A stretch of DNA of 64,000 nucleotides, taken from contig CM036244.1 in assembly GCA_020698575.1 (NCBI GenBank), positions 1,287,501 through 1,351,500 on the forward strand, read 5' to 3'. Shown here piece by piece: positions 12,301 to 27,300 of the stretch; the first letter of the stretch is position 1; each line of letters opens with the position of its first letter. The position numbers and the translations under genes are program-made. The notes under the pieces are model-generated. The model did not search any database, had not been told where the DNA came from, and saw only the letters and a program-made list of their open reading frames with translations. This DNA is from Bostrychus sinensis (taxonomy: Eukaryota > Chordata > Actinopteri > Gobiiformes > Eleotridae).

Positions 12301-15300
12301 CAGGATTCTGGAGTTTTATGGCAAAACCAGCAACAGTTTTCTTTAGGTTTGTTTTATGCCGTTCCAAAGCCTGGAAAAATGGAGAAGGAAGGGTTTCTTG
12401 TGTAAAACTAAATCAGTTTGAGACTCCAGAAAGGGAACGCCATTAAACAACCCAACATTAAACAATTATAAAACTGCATTGAGAGACTCTCTTTGCAGTC
12501 AGCCTCAAACTAATAAAGACATAATAATAATAATTGTATTTAATTAAATCTCAGAGCGACCTTCAGTGCTTGGTCTGCCTTTGTATCGCATTTCTGAGTC
12601 ACATAAACACATTAAGAGGAGTATAATAAAAGTGGAGCTGTTATTAGAGATAACTATAATTTAAAACGTCTGAGGACTGTCGGCTCGAACAAGAGAAAAC
12701 TTCTGCGTCTCCCCACGTGTTTGTGAACTGACTGACATGTTTTTTTTTGCATAATGTCGTGTGGAAGTTCACACGGCCGTGCTTTTTACTTTGTTTGGGG
12801 CATGTTTAAGGAAAGTGGCTCGGAGGAACAGACAGGAGGCAGAGCTGGAGAGGTCGAGGTGTTCACTTTGTTCATGGCGTGTCTTAAAAGTTATTAAATT
12901 TGATGTTGACAAAATCTTAAAAGTATTAAATCGTACTGGCAGGTATTAAATTCTGTTCATCTTGCTCTTAAATTGTCAAATTTGGGGAAATCTAAATCAA
13001 GTTTTTCAATGTTGTATTTGTCAAGAATATATTTTAAATTAATTGTGCCGAACGCAGAAGACAAGAGTTCTTTTCACTGGTGATTTAATGAAGCGTGCCA
13101 CCTATTTCACCGTAGAACTAACAAACAAAATACAATACAACATATTAGACACGATACAAAACATAATATAACCAGGAATTTACACACAAAACCTGCTTGT
13201 GACCAAAAAGCTTTATAACTTTGATTTTATCTCTTAAGATTTCCGTTGTTGGGTCCGTCGTACCGGAGCGCTCTCTTGCAAACCGAAAGACCAGAAGTTA
13301 TATATGCGAAAAATAAACACGTCTCCAAAATTACTCAACAGCCTTAACCCATATAAAAAGTACACCCTTACCGTATTTTTTATTTAATTTATTTATTTAT
13401 TGAATTAGGACGATGCATATTAATCAACATATCAGCAGGTAAGCATCAATGTAAATACTCCAGAATTAGCACAATAGCTAAAATTAATCCGCTGTCCTAA
13501 GGCAGGCTCCATAAAACAGTATAGATACAAACATAATATCAAGTGTAGCCATACAATGAACCACAAAGACCAGTTACAATAAACACATTAAAATCAACTT
13601 GTGATCAGAAAACAGTGTAGATTATACATGAGTACATGACTGGCTTGTTTTTAACCAATGTTTAGGGTTTTCTTGAATGTTAGATAGTTATTACAGTTTC
13701 TAACATTAGCTGGCAGTGCATTCCAGGACTTTGTACTTCTAATAGACGCCACCATTTGGCTGAATTTAGTCGTACGGCGTTGTATATTGCAATCACCCCG
13801 GGTTAATGCTCTGGTATTGACTCTGTTGTTAGTTTTCTTGTGTATAAAAACCTGCAATGGTGGAGGTGCAAGGCCGTTCAAAACCTTAAAAACAAAACAG
13901 ACATCCAAAAATAATATAAATATTTTCCGGAGTATAAGTGGCACTCGCCAAAAAATGCATAATGAAGAAGAAAAGAACGTATATAAGTCGCACTGGACTA
14001 TAAGTCGCATTTTTTGGTGGAAATGTATTTTACAAAATCCGACACCAAGAACAGACATTTCATGTTGAAAGGCAAGTTATAGTAATAATAGAATAGAGAA
14101 CAACAGCTGAATAGGTGTGCGCTATGCTAACGTAACACACTGATGGTTATTCAGCTACATGAAGCATAAACAACGAACTGAATAGGTGTCTCGTATGTTA
14201 ACAGATGCTGGTACACAAGCCTAGAGCGCCCTCTTGTGGCTGTCAGTGTGAAAATAACCAACACCTGAAATATTTTAATATACAAGTCACACCTGAGTAT
14301 ACGTCGCACCCCTAGCCAGACTATGGAAAAAAGTGCGACTTATTGTCTGGAAAACACAGTATATACACTAACAAATACAAACTACAACACTTTAAACAAA
14401 TATAAAATATATTTAAAGCAAACGCCAATGTATATCCATCTTCACTACCGCAGCGCCATCTATTGGAAATGCATACAAACTACAGTCCTGACCCTCACTC
14501 CAACTCTGACTACATTAATAGTTTGTAAGTAATAACAGAGAAGTCTGTGTTCTTTGTGAGTTGGATGTGAATTTGGCAACAAATCCTATCAGTAGTGGTT
14601 TTACAAATATCATTCTGCTGTTTATATGGCTGTGTAACGCTGCAGGCATTTGTTGCAAAAAACATCCTCACAACACACAGTACATGCAGTTACCTCTGAA
14701 AATTATGATTCTCTAATGCACTGTAGTTATTTAACCTTGATTAGACTTAGAAGTTTCTGAAAGTAGAACTGATATATTAATAGTGTAAAAGTTATACACA
14801 TTGTTTTTTTTGCCGGCAATCTGTGTGACATTAAATTTAATTCTAAGTGGTATTTTAAAAGGCTTAAAAAGGTCTCAAATTTCACTGGAAACCGACCAGA
14901 GCAGGAGGAGGAGGAGAGGAGTGTGACATCTTTGTAATGCTCTCTGTCCCTCTTTTTTTGGAGCTGAGTTAAGTTCGTGGCTTGAAATTATCTCAAAAAC
15001 AAACTCGTCCCTTGTTGCTGCAGATGGCTAATCCCCCGGAGGATAAATATTCTCTACAATCAACAAAATCAAATTAGTTTTACAAAACAGAGCTTGAGCC
15101 AAACATTTAGATTTTTTTTTTTTATGTGTGAAGATTTAAAGGAGAACTGTGCAACTTTGCTCGTTTCTTCTCTGTTTTGGTTGCATTTTTCTCTCTGGAG
15201 CGCCCCCTACGCTTGGGAGTAAAGCACTACGGTAAAAAGAAGTCCGGCTTAACTCTGGTTTTCTCCTCCTCGTATCAATTTGTGGCGCTATTTTCAGATT

Positions 15301-18300
15301 TTTAAGAGAGAGAAGTAAATACAGGTCACTGCAGTAAACTATTGGAGGTATGTAACTGTTTTTCTGTGAATGTGTTTGTTTCAGGAAGAAGTTTAAGACC
15401 CGCTCCGGAGACACCGTGAGGCTCATGGATCTGTTGGACGAGGGACTGAAGAGGTCTATGGACAAACTCAAGGACAAAGAGAGGGACAAGGTGAGGACGC
15501 GTCGCATTAGAGGAGAGGAGGAGGGGACACGTTTAGGTTTGATGGGTTTGAAAAGGCGTTAACATGAACAACGTGGAGTTTTAAATGTGTTTTATCTTTT
15601 AATAAAAACTAAAAGTAAATGATAGCCCAGGCTGTGAGGACAGACTTCAGAACGTTAGCAGCTGTCATCCATCTTTTTATGTTAATATGGAGAATATTGA
15701 ACATATCTGGGGTGGATGACACTGGATTTTGTTTGTTTTTTATTTTATATTTTCAGTAAAATTCAAGATTTTCTTTAGAAATTTGCACTGTATGTACTGT
15801 ATTTTCTGGACTATAAGTGGCTCCAGAGTATAAGTGGCACTCGCCAAAAAATGCATAATGAAGAAGAAAAAAACAAATATAAGTTCCACTGGACTATAAG
15901 TGGCATTGTTTGGGGGAAATTTATTTTACAAAATCCAACACCAAGAACAGACATTTCATGTTGAAAGGCAAGTTATAGTAATAATAGAATAGAGAACAAC
16001 AGCTGAATAGGTGTGCGCTATGCTAACGTAACACATTGATGGTTATTCAGCTACATGAAGCATAAACAACGAACTGAATAGGTGTCTCGTATGTTAACGT
16101 AATATATTAACAGTTATTCACATAACTATAGCATAAAGAACATAATATAACAAGTTCACCAAACTCACCATCTCACTCCTAATCGCTAAATCCTTTAAAT
16201 TCTTCATCCTCGGTGTCGCTTCTGAACAACTCCGCCAACTCCGGAGGTAGACGAAGCGCCGCTTCCTCCTCTGCGTGGCTGTCGTCAGACTCAGCATCAG
16301 TTCCATTTCCAATTATTCCGCTCTTTCTCAGTTGTCTTTATAGCCTAAGTTGTTGTTGGTAATGTTTACATTTTAAATTGTCAGTGGTACAGGTGCAGCA
16401 GATGCTGGTACACAAGCCTAGAGCGCCCTCTAACCAACACCTGAAATATTTTAATATATAAGTCACACCTGAGTATACGTCACACCCCGAGCCAGACGAT
16501 GGAAAAAAGTGCGACTTATAGTCCGGAAAATACGGTAGACTTTAACATCCTAATACCACAAAGCAAATCTTAGATCAAGTTTATGTATGAAAAAAATACA
16601 CTGTGCCTGACCAAAAAAAAGTTGCCACCTGGATTTAACTAAATATGTTAAGTAAACAGGTGAGAGCCTCCTGCAGTTCAGGTCTGGGTTCAGTTCTGTG
16701 TCCAAAGAATGAGGTCAGCTGACTCCCTGCAGATACTGAAGGACCAGGTTACTCCATCAATGGATTTTTTCTTTTCTGATGGCGCTGGGCTTATTCCAAG
16801 ACGACAATGCCAGGATTCATCGAGCTCAGAATGTGAAAGAGTGGTTCAGGAGCAGGAGACCTCATTTTCACACATGGCCTGGCCACCACAGAGTCCAGAC
16901 CTTAACCCCACTGACCTTTGGGATGTGCTGGAGAAGACTTTGTGCTGTGGTCACACTCTCCCATCATCGATACCAGATCTTGGTAAAAATTGGATGGAAA
17001 TAAATCTTTTGACATTGCAGAAGCTTAGTGAAACAATGCCACAGTAATCAAAGCTAAAGGCGCTCCAACGAAATATTAGAACGTGTGACCTTGTTTTTTT
17101 TAGGGTAACTTTTTTGGCAGGGGTCAGGCAGAGTATGTGAATTTAAAACTCAAAAAGGGGCGGGGTTTTTTCACCGGAAAAATAAAAAAAATCATTAAAT
17201 GTCTGTAAAACATCCTAACTATGGAGCTGAAAGTAACATTACATAACACAGAGTAGACCGAATACTGCACACTGCCTTTGTGTCTGTGGCACTGATGTAT
17301 GAATGTGTTACTGTCATTGTGTTTTGTTGAACTAATATTTGGTTTAAACATGTTTACATCACATCTGGGACACATGTGGGTCATTTTTATGGAATATAAA
17401 AAATATATACTGCTCATAACACCTTTTAAGCAAGATATTTTTGGGCAAACGCTGATCTAAACTATTACAACGACAGCCAAAAACTACTCCTCTCGCATTT
17501 CTCATCTTTTTTTCCATAACTTTATCATCACACTCTCTCTTTTCTGTCCTTTTATATTTTGTTTCCTGTCTCTTTTTTATCTCCGGATCTCTTCCTCTGT
17601 TCTTCCCTCGGAGAACCGCGTCACCGTCTGCACAGCCCCGCGACTTAATAACTCCGTTTAATCTGCGCCGCTCTTTCTAAATGAGATTTATTATCGGGAT
17701 TAGATTCATCTGGTGGCGTTACGGCGCGAGCCACGAGGTGAAGCGCAGCCCGCAGTAATTACAAGCTGATAAAACCCGTACAGTTATCCCCCCGAATACT
17801 TTTTAAACGCCTCAAAAGTCTGAGGTAAAAAGGTTAGTGGAGAAAATCCGGGATAAGTTGGAGAAGTAGGATAGGAATTGTATACAACAGCACGCAGTCA
17901 TGTATGCTACAGACTCTGCATGAAGCAAAGAATCATGGAAACTATTGGTTTTAACTCACAGCTAAGAATTCTGCTCAAAAATGTGTCTTTTATTGAATAT
18001 TGTTGTGTTTTATGATTGTAGAACAGCCATTCCAAAAGTCAGGAGTCATGGCCCTCCTTAAATTTACCAAAATCCCACACAGACCCCAACAATACAACTT
18101 CCCTCGATCCCAAATATTATTTTCATGTTTTTCTCCATATATTTCTATAAAAACATTACAAAAGACACTGACTATTGGCTAAAATGTGTTTTAAAGTTAT
18201 ATTTTTAAACAAATACACTGTAAAACTCAACAACTCAAGGCAAAGGATCCCTCAAGATTTTTGGAGCCAACTCAAAATCTCAAGTTTTCCACACTTTCAC

Positions 18301-21300
18301 TTAATTTGATGTTCATACGTCTAAAAACTTTTCTAAGTTTTTCTCTATCATTATTTTTTTACTCATCTTACAGCCAACTTACAGAGTTCAGAAAAAGTTA
18401 TTCTTTTGGTAAATGTAGTATATTTAGTTTTTATTATTATCAATAATACTTTTTCTGAACAGTGGAGTCAGTTGGCGTAGGATGAGCTGGAAAAAATAAA
18501 GATAGTGAGTAAAACTTAAAATTTCAAGTTTTTAGATGTATGAACTGTTAAATGTGGTGAGTAAAAAAATATTAGTTGTTGAAAACTTGAGATTTTGAGT
18601 TGATCACCAAAACTCAAAAATCTTGAGGGATCCTGTTGCCTTGAGTTTTTGCAGCATTGTTTTTTACAGTGCATTTCAAACTCAATTTCTTTTTATGTGC
18701 TTAATATAGACAGCCTCTGGGGGCCCCCCTGCAGTACCTTTGCGGACCCCCGGGGGGCCCCTCTTTGAGAACCACTGTTGTAGAAGATGAATTCGCTCAC
18801 CATAGGCATCAGGAAAAGTGTCGCTCAGGCACCGATATCGAAAACCAGACATCGTTTAAGAACTGGTATCAAAAAAATCTGAACTGTACCCAGCCGTAGT
18901 CACATCAGAAATATTCACTTTTGAGGATTTTTTCAAAAAGTAATCATATAAAACATCTGCGTTTAAAAGTAAATATTAGTTCTCTTGCATTTTTTTCAAA
19001 TTAAAGAAAAAAAAAAGAAACAATAATGGTAATAATAACATTTTTTATTATTATTAATCCTTTATTTATACAGGTTCATCTGTTGTCTCATTTACTAGAG
19101 AGACGTGCTTCACACAGAACATTACAACATTAGCACTGATAAAAGCAACAATGTACAATACAAATGTACATCAGAATAACAGTACAAACGTTATTAACAA
19201 AGATAAAACTGAGCACACGTTTCACTGAAAACAGGAGCAGTGGCTTATAGATGTTTTTAACTTTACAAAAGTTTGACTTCCCCGAGTGTGACCAGACTGG
19301 ACAGCTTCAGATAAATAAATCTGCCTGCGTTAAAAATATGAAAATAAAACAATTTACATTTACTAATTTTATTATGTATTTTATGTTCAAAATAAACACA
19401 AAAAAAAGCTAAATAAATAATCCTTTTAAACAATTACTACAAAGAAAAATTAAAGGTGCTATGTTTTTTTATATTTCATAAAAATGACCCACATGTGCCA
19501 AGATATGATGTAAACATGTTTAAATCAAATAGTTTTACTGATAACAATGCTTCAGCTGAGTTACTAACAATTAAAAATATGTTTTACATAATGGCCAAGT
19601 TTTTTTGTTTACATTTTTTGTTTTGATTTAGACTGCGGTACAGTTTTTAAACCAGGACGAACGCATGCTGCTTACAGTTCCTTTTAAATTAAATAACGCC
19701 CATTTTAAACAAGCTTTTAAACCTAAAAAATAACGTAACAGAATATAATATTATTCTGCCATTTCACCTGAGAAAACTTGAGCTTATCTTTCATAAATTT
19801 CAATAGTTTAATATGAAAAGATCGCAGATATTTTCCTGTTATCTTGTATATAAATAATGAAATAATTCCAAGTACCTCCTGCAATGTGCTCGTGTACCCC
19901 TAGGGGTCCACTCACCCCTGGTTGCGAAACATTGTTCTGTAGCCTGACTCAAATCCATTTTTCCTGCGTCTGACACATCGACGGCGAGGACAAACTCTTC
20001 ACCTTCTGCCTGAAGAATCCCTGCCACCAACAGGAGCCGTGATGAAGAGACTTCTGTGTTATTCACTGGTCATAATGTTTTGCCTGATCGATGTTGTTTT
20101 GTTTTTTCTGCAGGTGCTGACTCCAGAAGAGTTGGAGAAGGCTCAGAGGGCCGTGGCGTTCGGTTGCATCAAATACGCCGATCTGTCCCACAACAGAATC
20201 AACGACTACGTCTTCTCCTTCGACAAAATGCTGGAGGACCGAGGAAACACGGCGGCGTATCTGCTCTACGCTTTCACACGCATCAGGTAAATCATACACA
20301 GCCCGGCAGAACGCTGCGCTCAACTTGTTTGAACTACATCTCCCATAACGCACTGCAGAAGTGTCGCTGCTGCGCGCCGACACTGCCCTTCCCCCGCTGT
20401 TTTAGCGAGCGGCATTTAACGAGCCGCAGGAGCAGGCAGAGAGTGAAGGATTCTCCGACAGGAAATTTAACTTTCCACAAAAGAAATGGACAAAGAGGGG
20501 TCAGTGAGAGCAGGAGCTTCTTAAACACTGGGACTCTCTGTAAACGCTCTACACTTTGTTTGTTACGCTAATGTGGCAGTGATAAAAACGGCTCCAACCG
20601 CACAGCAGTGTAAGAACATCACCTTTACAAACCCCGTCTCCAAAAAGAAGCTACAGACAGCAGCAGTTTAAACACAGCCTGTGTCAGTAAAAGCCAAGTT
20701 ATCAGGCTGAAGAGTTGTCTAAGTTCATTCACGGCACTGCCCTGCGTCGCTCGTTCCTCGTCACTACTTGTGCTCTAATGCACTCATTAACAACACACAG
20801 CGAGCTAAAGCTGCACAGAAAGAGCTATAAACCTGCTCCATACGGCAGCATACTGTCCACCTCTGTGTCCTCAGAGGACACAGGTGACTTTTATTAACAC
20901 CTTTCTATTCTCCAAAAACAGAGACATTACAGTAGCGAGCAATGCAGAGAGAAGCAGCTCATCATGAATCCACGCCTCAGTAATTTATAAAGTGCCTCAA
21001 AAAAGTCAAGTCTTATGAAAATATCAGTGAGGAAACACATCCTCAGTAAAGACTCTGATCTCCATTGAAACGCTCCGGGGGAGGGGCCACTGAAACTTCA
21101 GATAAACTTTTGCTGTCATTAGCCACTTAGCTTTCCTTTAGCTCGCTGCTAACAACAGGCTACTTTCTGAACGATGGTAAACAGAGCAAACAGTTGCAGC
21201 CTAAATAAAACCTTCAGATGTGTCTTTCTTGCTGTTCGCCCTGGGCTTGTTGTTGTTTTTTCCTGTGCGCTGTGTGTGCGCTCCTCCGTCCATGCGAGGG

Positions 21301-24300
21301 GTGAGGGAGCGCTCTTCTGAGCTGCTCTGAGTAATGAAGCTTTTGTGCAGTCTTTTCACGTTTCCAGCATTCAGGCTCATGATTTTACTAGTCCTGTAAA
21401 CTAAAACTTGATATAAATTTATGTTTCTCTTCTGTAAAATGGTCAGGTATTGATGTCTAGCACTAAATATGTGAGCCAGATTACGCACCATTATACTTTG
21501 GTGGCTTGCGCGCTGTTTAAAGGGACATCTCGATTAATTTTTTTCCACACCAATTCAAAATTTCTCTCTTATGCATTGATTTTTAGCCGATTTATGAAGA
21601 ATTGTTACATCCCTACCTGTGCATGCATGCGTTTGGACAAAGGTGGGAGGAAGAGGAGAGAACCCAGAGATTGAACCCACAACCTCCTCACTAAAAAGCA
21701 GAAATGCTATCCACTCTGCCGCTGTGCCCTCCTTCTTTCCCGTGACCTTTTCAGTAACAGGAACAAACTGGTTAAAAGTTGTGACAGAGACATCCAGAGA
21801 GCGAGGGACTAATTTTGTTCCAAACTTGTGCCACTTCTTAAAGACTGCACTGTAACTCGTTCAGCTCTGACTCTCGAGGGGGGAACATCGAATCTCTCTC
21901 CTAAATCGATGAGATCCGGGCTCGGAGCCACCCACAGCCTCGGCTCTGGGAGAGAACCACCCAGAGTGAACCTAATCCAGGACCGCATCTGATAACGGCG
22001 AGAGGACAGAGACACACACAAGTCCATTTAAGTTTGGAGAGTTAGCCGTTAGCAACTTGTTTGACTTTTAGAGTTAGAGTTAAAGGAGTTAAGATAACGA
22101 GAAGAAAGGAGAAGGGAAAAGTTTCTGACAAGGTTTTAGAGCAGTGTTAAACTTTTCCAAAAATCTCAGAAAATATTGGGCTTTACAAGGGCTTTACTTT
22201 TTTATTTTCCATTTTGTTTATGAGTGATATGCATCTGTCCATCTCAATTATGAATTCTTGTATGCGTGGCATTTTCCTTGCCCATTTACATTTATGAATA
22301 TAATATTTTGCATGGAAACTGATTAAGGATATATTTAATATTTTGATGAATAGTTTTCTGTATCCAAACAAAACATCTTTTTTTTTTTCAATTTTATTTG
22401 ATAGAGCATGATTAAAAATTTGTTCTTTTTCGCACCAAAAGTAGCGCGAATATACACAATCAAAAAACAGATGACAAATTGTTTCGATGGTGGAACTGCA
22501 AAAAGTACAAAGTGGGTCAATATCCTTATTGAATTTATTTAAAAAACCTCTACACGAATATATTCTATGCATTATTTTGAATGAAACTTCCCGCAGTTTA
22601 CCCATGCAATATTTGTAATTTAACATAAAAGATGTCTTCCAATTTATCTGATCAAACATGACATTCCAACGATATTTGGCTATGACTGGTGATGTCCTTT
22701 GAGAGACATTCCTTAAAGTTACACTGTGTAAGATTCCCGGTCTTGCGCCTCTAGAGGCCACAGCTGCCACTGCACCGTCGCAAAACGTAAACACTAGGGC
22801 CCCTCCTCCTTCTGAAACTGTGCGAGCGTGCGTCTATTTCCATCATTGTTTCAACTTTAGTTGACCTGCTGCTACCTTTGGAAGTTTGGACTGGATCTTC
22901 TATAGAGTTAGCGCTAGCGTTAGCTTATCAACAAATATCACACAGTGATCGCAGTAAAAACAACTAATAACTGTATGAAAAAGCACGTTCTAAAGAAAAA
23001 ATAAAGAGGCTAATTTACCTGCCCAACAATAAAGAAACAAAAACGTGATCTGATTTGCAGCCTTCTCTGTCTCTCATCTGACGCCAGCGAGCAAAAGTCT
23101 GTCCGATGTTGACTCTTGTCTGCGATCTGGTGCGGTCCCTTTCACATTTTCTTTTTCTTGCCTCGTCCGACATTGTCTTCATCTTCTTGTGTCCTTCGGC
23201 CCTGACGAACTGGCGAAAATAACAACGCTAAAAGTAGCTTCATGGTTATACTGCACCTCAGGTATAAGAGCAGAAGGGAATGCCGTAAAGCGAGTCGTTT
23301 CCTGTCACGTGACTTTTCCTCAACAGCGGAGCGCTCCCGGCCAAGTTGCGAGGGCGGTTTCTCAGAACAGAAGCCCCGCTCGGAGCAACAGATCACTCCT
23401 CAGGCCTTATAATCGCTCAAAAAATCACAAAAACAAGTCAGTATGCCCCACATATTTAGGAGAAAAGTTACACAGTGTAACTTTAAATATTTATTGTTAC
23501 ATTTCTTATTTGTGATTTCTATACCGTTTAACAGAAGGCGAAGGTCACAGACTCCAGCAGAAGTTGAGTGAAGGTTTTCACCCAAAAGGGGGCGGGGACT
23601 TGGTTGCTCTCATCTGTAAAAGGTGCTTTGGTTCTACGCAGTGCTCTCTCTCTCCACAGATCTATAGCGCGCCTGGCGAACGTCGACGAGGCGGCGCTGA
23701 GGAAGGCGGCGGAGACCACCGAGGTGCTGCTGGACCACGACCGCGAGTGGAAGCTGGGGAAGTGCATCCTGCGCTTCCCCGAGATCCTGCAGAAGATCAC
23801 GGACGACCTGCTGCTGCACACGCTCTGCGACTTCCTGTACGAGCTGGCCACCACCTTCACCGAGTTCTACGACAGCTGCTACTGCGTGGAGAAGGACAGG
23901 CAGAGCGGTACGTGACCTTTAACCCCGACCGAGCGGTGTTTTATTCTCCTCTCTGTAGCTGTACGGACATAACTCTGATCCGAACCCCCTCAGCTCTTCT
24001 CTTCCTCTCTGTGTTTGTGTTTTCCTCCCCCTGAGAGCTGGAGGCTGTTTAATTAATGTTAATTCCCAAACCGCACTGATCGCTGCAGGTGAACGTTTAT
24101 GATCCTGAAGTTTTTTTACAGTTCACTCAGACGTCAAGTGGAGAAGGAAACTTATTTTAATTGTCTACGCTTGACTAAAATTCTAATAACAGCTTTTATT
24201 TTCTTCCTTTGTATCATTACCGTACCTTCATGTTGACTTTCTTTGAGCTGTTGTATTGTTTCTTTGTTTTGTTTTTTTGTCGACTGTGGGGCTCTTTTTT

Positions 24301-27300
24301 TTTTTTTATCCCTGATCATTTTTTTGTAACCTACCAAACATCTTTCCTTTTAAACTTTGTCTTTTCTGGACTCACCACAGCAAGTGTGCAGTGATAATGT
24401 GGCATTGCCTTTACACCAGATGCCCTTCCTGACACAACATTCTCCATTTATCCAAGCTTGGGACCGGGCAATATCTGTCAGAAAAATTGCTATTAAGATA
24501 TGTTTTCTAAAAGCTACTTTTCTAAATATTCATGCCACATTTATTTTAAAAAGTTTGCTAATGCTAATGTTGTTAAAACTTTATTTATCTTTTTGGGTCG
24601 CCACCCACCAGATAGAAACTTATTATAACAAGTTTATGACTGATCCTGAGGCAGTTCTGTGTGCGCTGGCTCTGCTCAGAGGGAGTTTAATCTTTGTCCA
24701 TTTGTTCTGCTCCTGGAAATCCAACTCCAGTCCAAAGAGAACACACTTAAGGCCAGTTTTTTACATATTTGTCACTACGTTACATATTTGTCACTACATA
24801 TTTGTCTCTACATTACATATTTGTCACTACATTACATATTTGTCACTGCATTACATATTTGTCACTGCACTAAATGGGAGAAACTGGTGGGTCAGGACCT
24901 TGAAGTGGGACACACACAGAGGTTGAACACAGCTTATTTTCAGTTATAATGAGATTAAATGCTGACACAGATTTTACATGGGCCATAAAGGTGGAAGTAA
25001 AATAATATAGAAAAATAAATTTGTTTCTGAAAAAGTGCGTCACAATAAAATGATCAGGGACAATATTGTGTCCTCCAGTCCAGACCAGAGAACCACTGCT
25101 CTGTCTCTGTCTCACCTCTGTCTCTGTCTCACCTCTGTCTCTGTCTCTGTCTCACCTCTGTCTCTGTCTCACCTCTAACATCTGTCTCCTGTGTCTCTGT
25201 CTCACTTCTGTCTCCCGCGTCTTCGTCTCACTCCTGTCCCCCGCGTCTCCGTCTCACTCCTGTCCCCCGCGTCTCCGTCTCACTCCTGTCCCCCGCGTCT
25301 CCGTCTCACTCCTGGCCCCACGCGTCTCCGTCTCACTCCTGTCCCCCGCGTCTCCGTCTCACTCCTGTCCCCCGCGTCTCCGTCTCACTCCTGTCCCCCG
25401 CGTCTCCGTCTCACTCCTGTCCCCCGCGTCTCCGTCTCACTCCTGTCCCCCGCGTCTCCGTCTCACTCCTGTCCTCTGCGTCTCCGTCTCACTCCTGTCC
25501 TCTGCGTCTCCGTCTCACTCCTGTCCCCTGCGTCTCCGTCTCACTCCTGTCCTCTGCGTCTCCGTCTCACTCCTGTCCCCCGCGTCTCCGTCTCACTCCT
25601 GTCCCCCGCGTCTCCGTCTCACCCCTGTCCCCTGCGTCTCTGTCTCACTCCTGTCCCCCGCGTCTCTGTCTCACTCCTGTCCCCTGCGTCTCCGTCTCAC
25701 TCCTGTCCCCGCGTCTCCGTCTCACTCCTGTACCCCGCGTCTCCGTCTCACTCCTGTCCTCTGCGTCTCCGTCTCACTCCTGTCCCCTGCGTCTCCGTCT
25801 CACTCCTGTCCCCTGCGTCTCCGTCTCACTCCTGTCCTCTGCGTCTCCGTCTCACTCCTGTCCTCTGCGTCTCCGTCTCACTCCTGTCCCCTGCGTCTCC
25901 GTCTCCGTCTCACTCCTGTCCCCCGCGTCTCCGTCTCACTCCTGTCCCCTGCGTCTCCGTCTCACTCCTGTCCCCTGCGTCTCCGTCTCACTCCTGTCCT
26001 CTGCGTCTCCGTCTCACTCCTGTCCTCTGCGTCTCCGTCTCACTCCTGTCCCCTCCGTCTCACTCCTGTCCCCTGCGTCTCCGTCTCACTCCTGTCCCCC
26101 GCGTCTCCGTCTCACTCCTGTCCTCTGCGTCTCCGTCTCACTCCTGTCCTCTGCGTCTCCGTCTCACTCCTGTCCCCTGCGTCTCCGTCTCACTCCTGTC
26201 CCCTGCGTCTCCGTCTCACTCCTGTCCTCTGCGTCTCCGTCTCACTCCTGTCCTCTGCGTCTCCGTCTCACTCCTGTCCCCTCCGTCTCACTCCTGTCCC
26301 CTGCGTCTCCGTCTCACTCCTGTCCCCTGCGTCTCCGTCTCACTCCTGTCCTCTGCGTCTCCGTCTCACTCCTGTCCCCTCCGTCTCACTCCTGTCCCCC
26401 GCGTCTCCGTCTCACTCCTGTCCTCTGCGTCTCCGTCTCACTCCTGTCCCCTGCGTCTCTGTCTCACTCCTGTCCCCCGCGTCTCCGTCTCACTCCTGTC
26501 CCCCGCGTCTCCGTCTCACTCCTGTCCCCCGCGTCTCCGTCTCACTCCTGTCCCCTGCGTCTCCGTCTCACTCCTGTCCTCTGCGTCTCCGTCTCACTCC
26601 TGTCCTCTGCGTCTCCGTCTCACTCCTGTCCTCTGCGTCTCCGTCTCACTCCTGTCCCCTCCGTCTCACTCCTGTCCCCTGCGTCTCCGTCTCCGTCTCA
26701 CTCCTGTCCCCCGCGTCTCCGTCTCACTCCTGTCCTCTGCGTCTCCGTCTCACTCCTGTCCCCTGCGTCTCCGTCTCACTCCTGTCCCCTGCCTCTCCGT
26801 CTCACTCCTGTCCCCTGCGTCTCCGTCTCACTCCTGTCCCCCGCGTCTCCGTCTCACTCCTGTCCTCTGCGTCTCCGTCTCACTCCTGTCCCCTGCGTCT
26901 CCGTCTCACTCCTGTCCCCTGCCTCTCCGTCTCACTCCTGTCCCCTGCGTCTCCGTCTCACTCCTGTCCCCTGCGTCTCCGTCTCACTTCTGTCTCCTGT
27001 GTCTCTGTCTCCTGTGTCTCTGTCTCCTGTGTCTCTGTCTCCTGTGTCTCCGTCTCACTCCTGTCCCCCGCGTCTCCGTCTCACTCCTGTCCCCTGCGTC
27101 TCCGTCTCACTCCAGTCCTCTGCGTCTCCTTCTCATTCCTGTCCCCTCCGTCTCACTCCTGTCCCCTGCGTCTCCGTCTCACTCCTGTCCCCCGCGTCTC
27201 CGTCTCACTCCTGTCCCCTGCGTCTCCGTCTCACTCCTGTCCCCTGCGTCTCCGTCTCACTCCTGTCCCCTGCGTCTCCGTCTCACTCCTGTCCCCTGCG

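Larger units (their letters stand above)
9736..15384 (+). other. rars1 intron, largely mobile-element relics
   Basis: Besides the elements listed separately (10044, 11288, 11507, 13383, 13915), a repeat at 15120-15240 with TCTCTGGAGCGCCCCCTACG recurs at 31913-32000. 12220-13380 holds only degenerate repeat fragments and low-complexity AT sequence. No exon seen. Confidence 0.5.
15491..20113 (+). other. rars1 intron
   Basis: It holds the elements listed at 15795, 16598, 17230, 18216 and 19450. A GC-rich stretch at 17580-17790 stands out from its AT-rich surroundings but has no exon features. Relics of hAT-like ends occur at 18715-18780 (GAGAACCACTG). No exon seen. Confidence 0.5.

Noticed and set aside
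17580..17790. Possible extra exon or CpG-rich regulatory block in a rars1 intron
   Set aside because: GC content is raised, but there is no phase-compatible exon and the flanking exons join without it. A conserved non-coding element cannot be judged without alignment.
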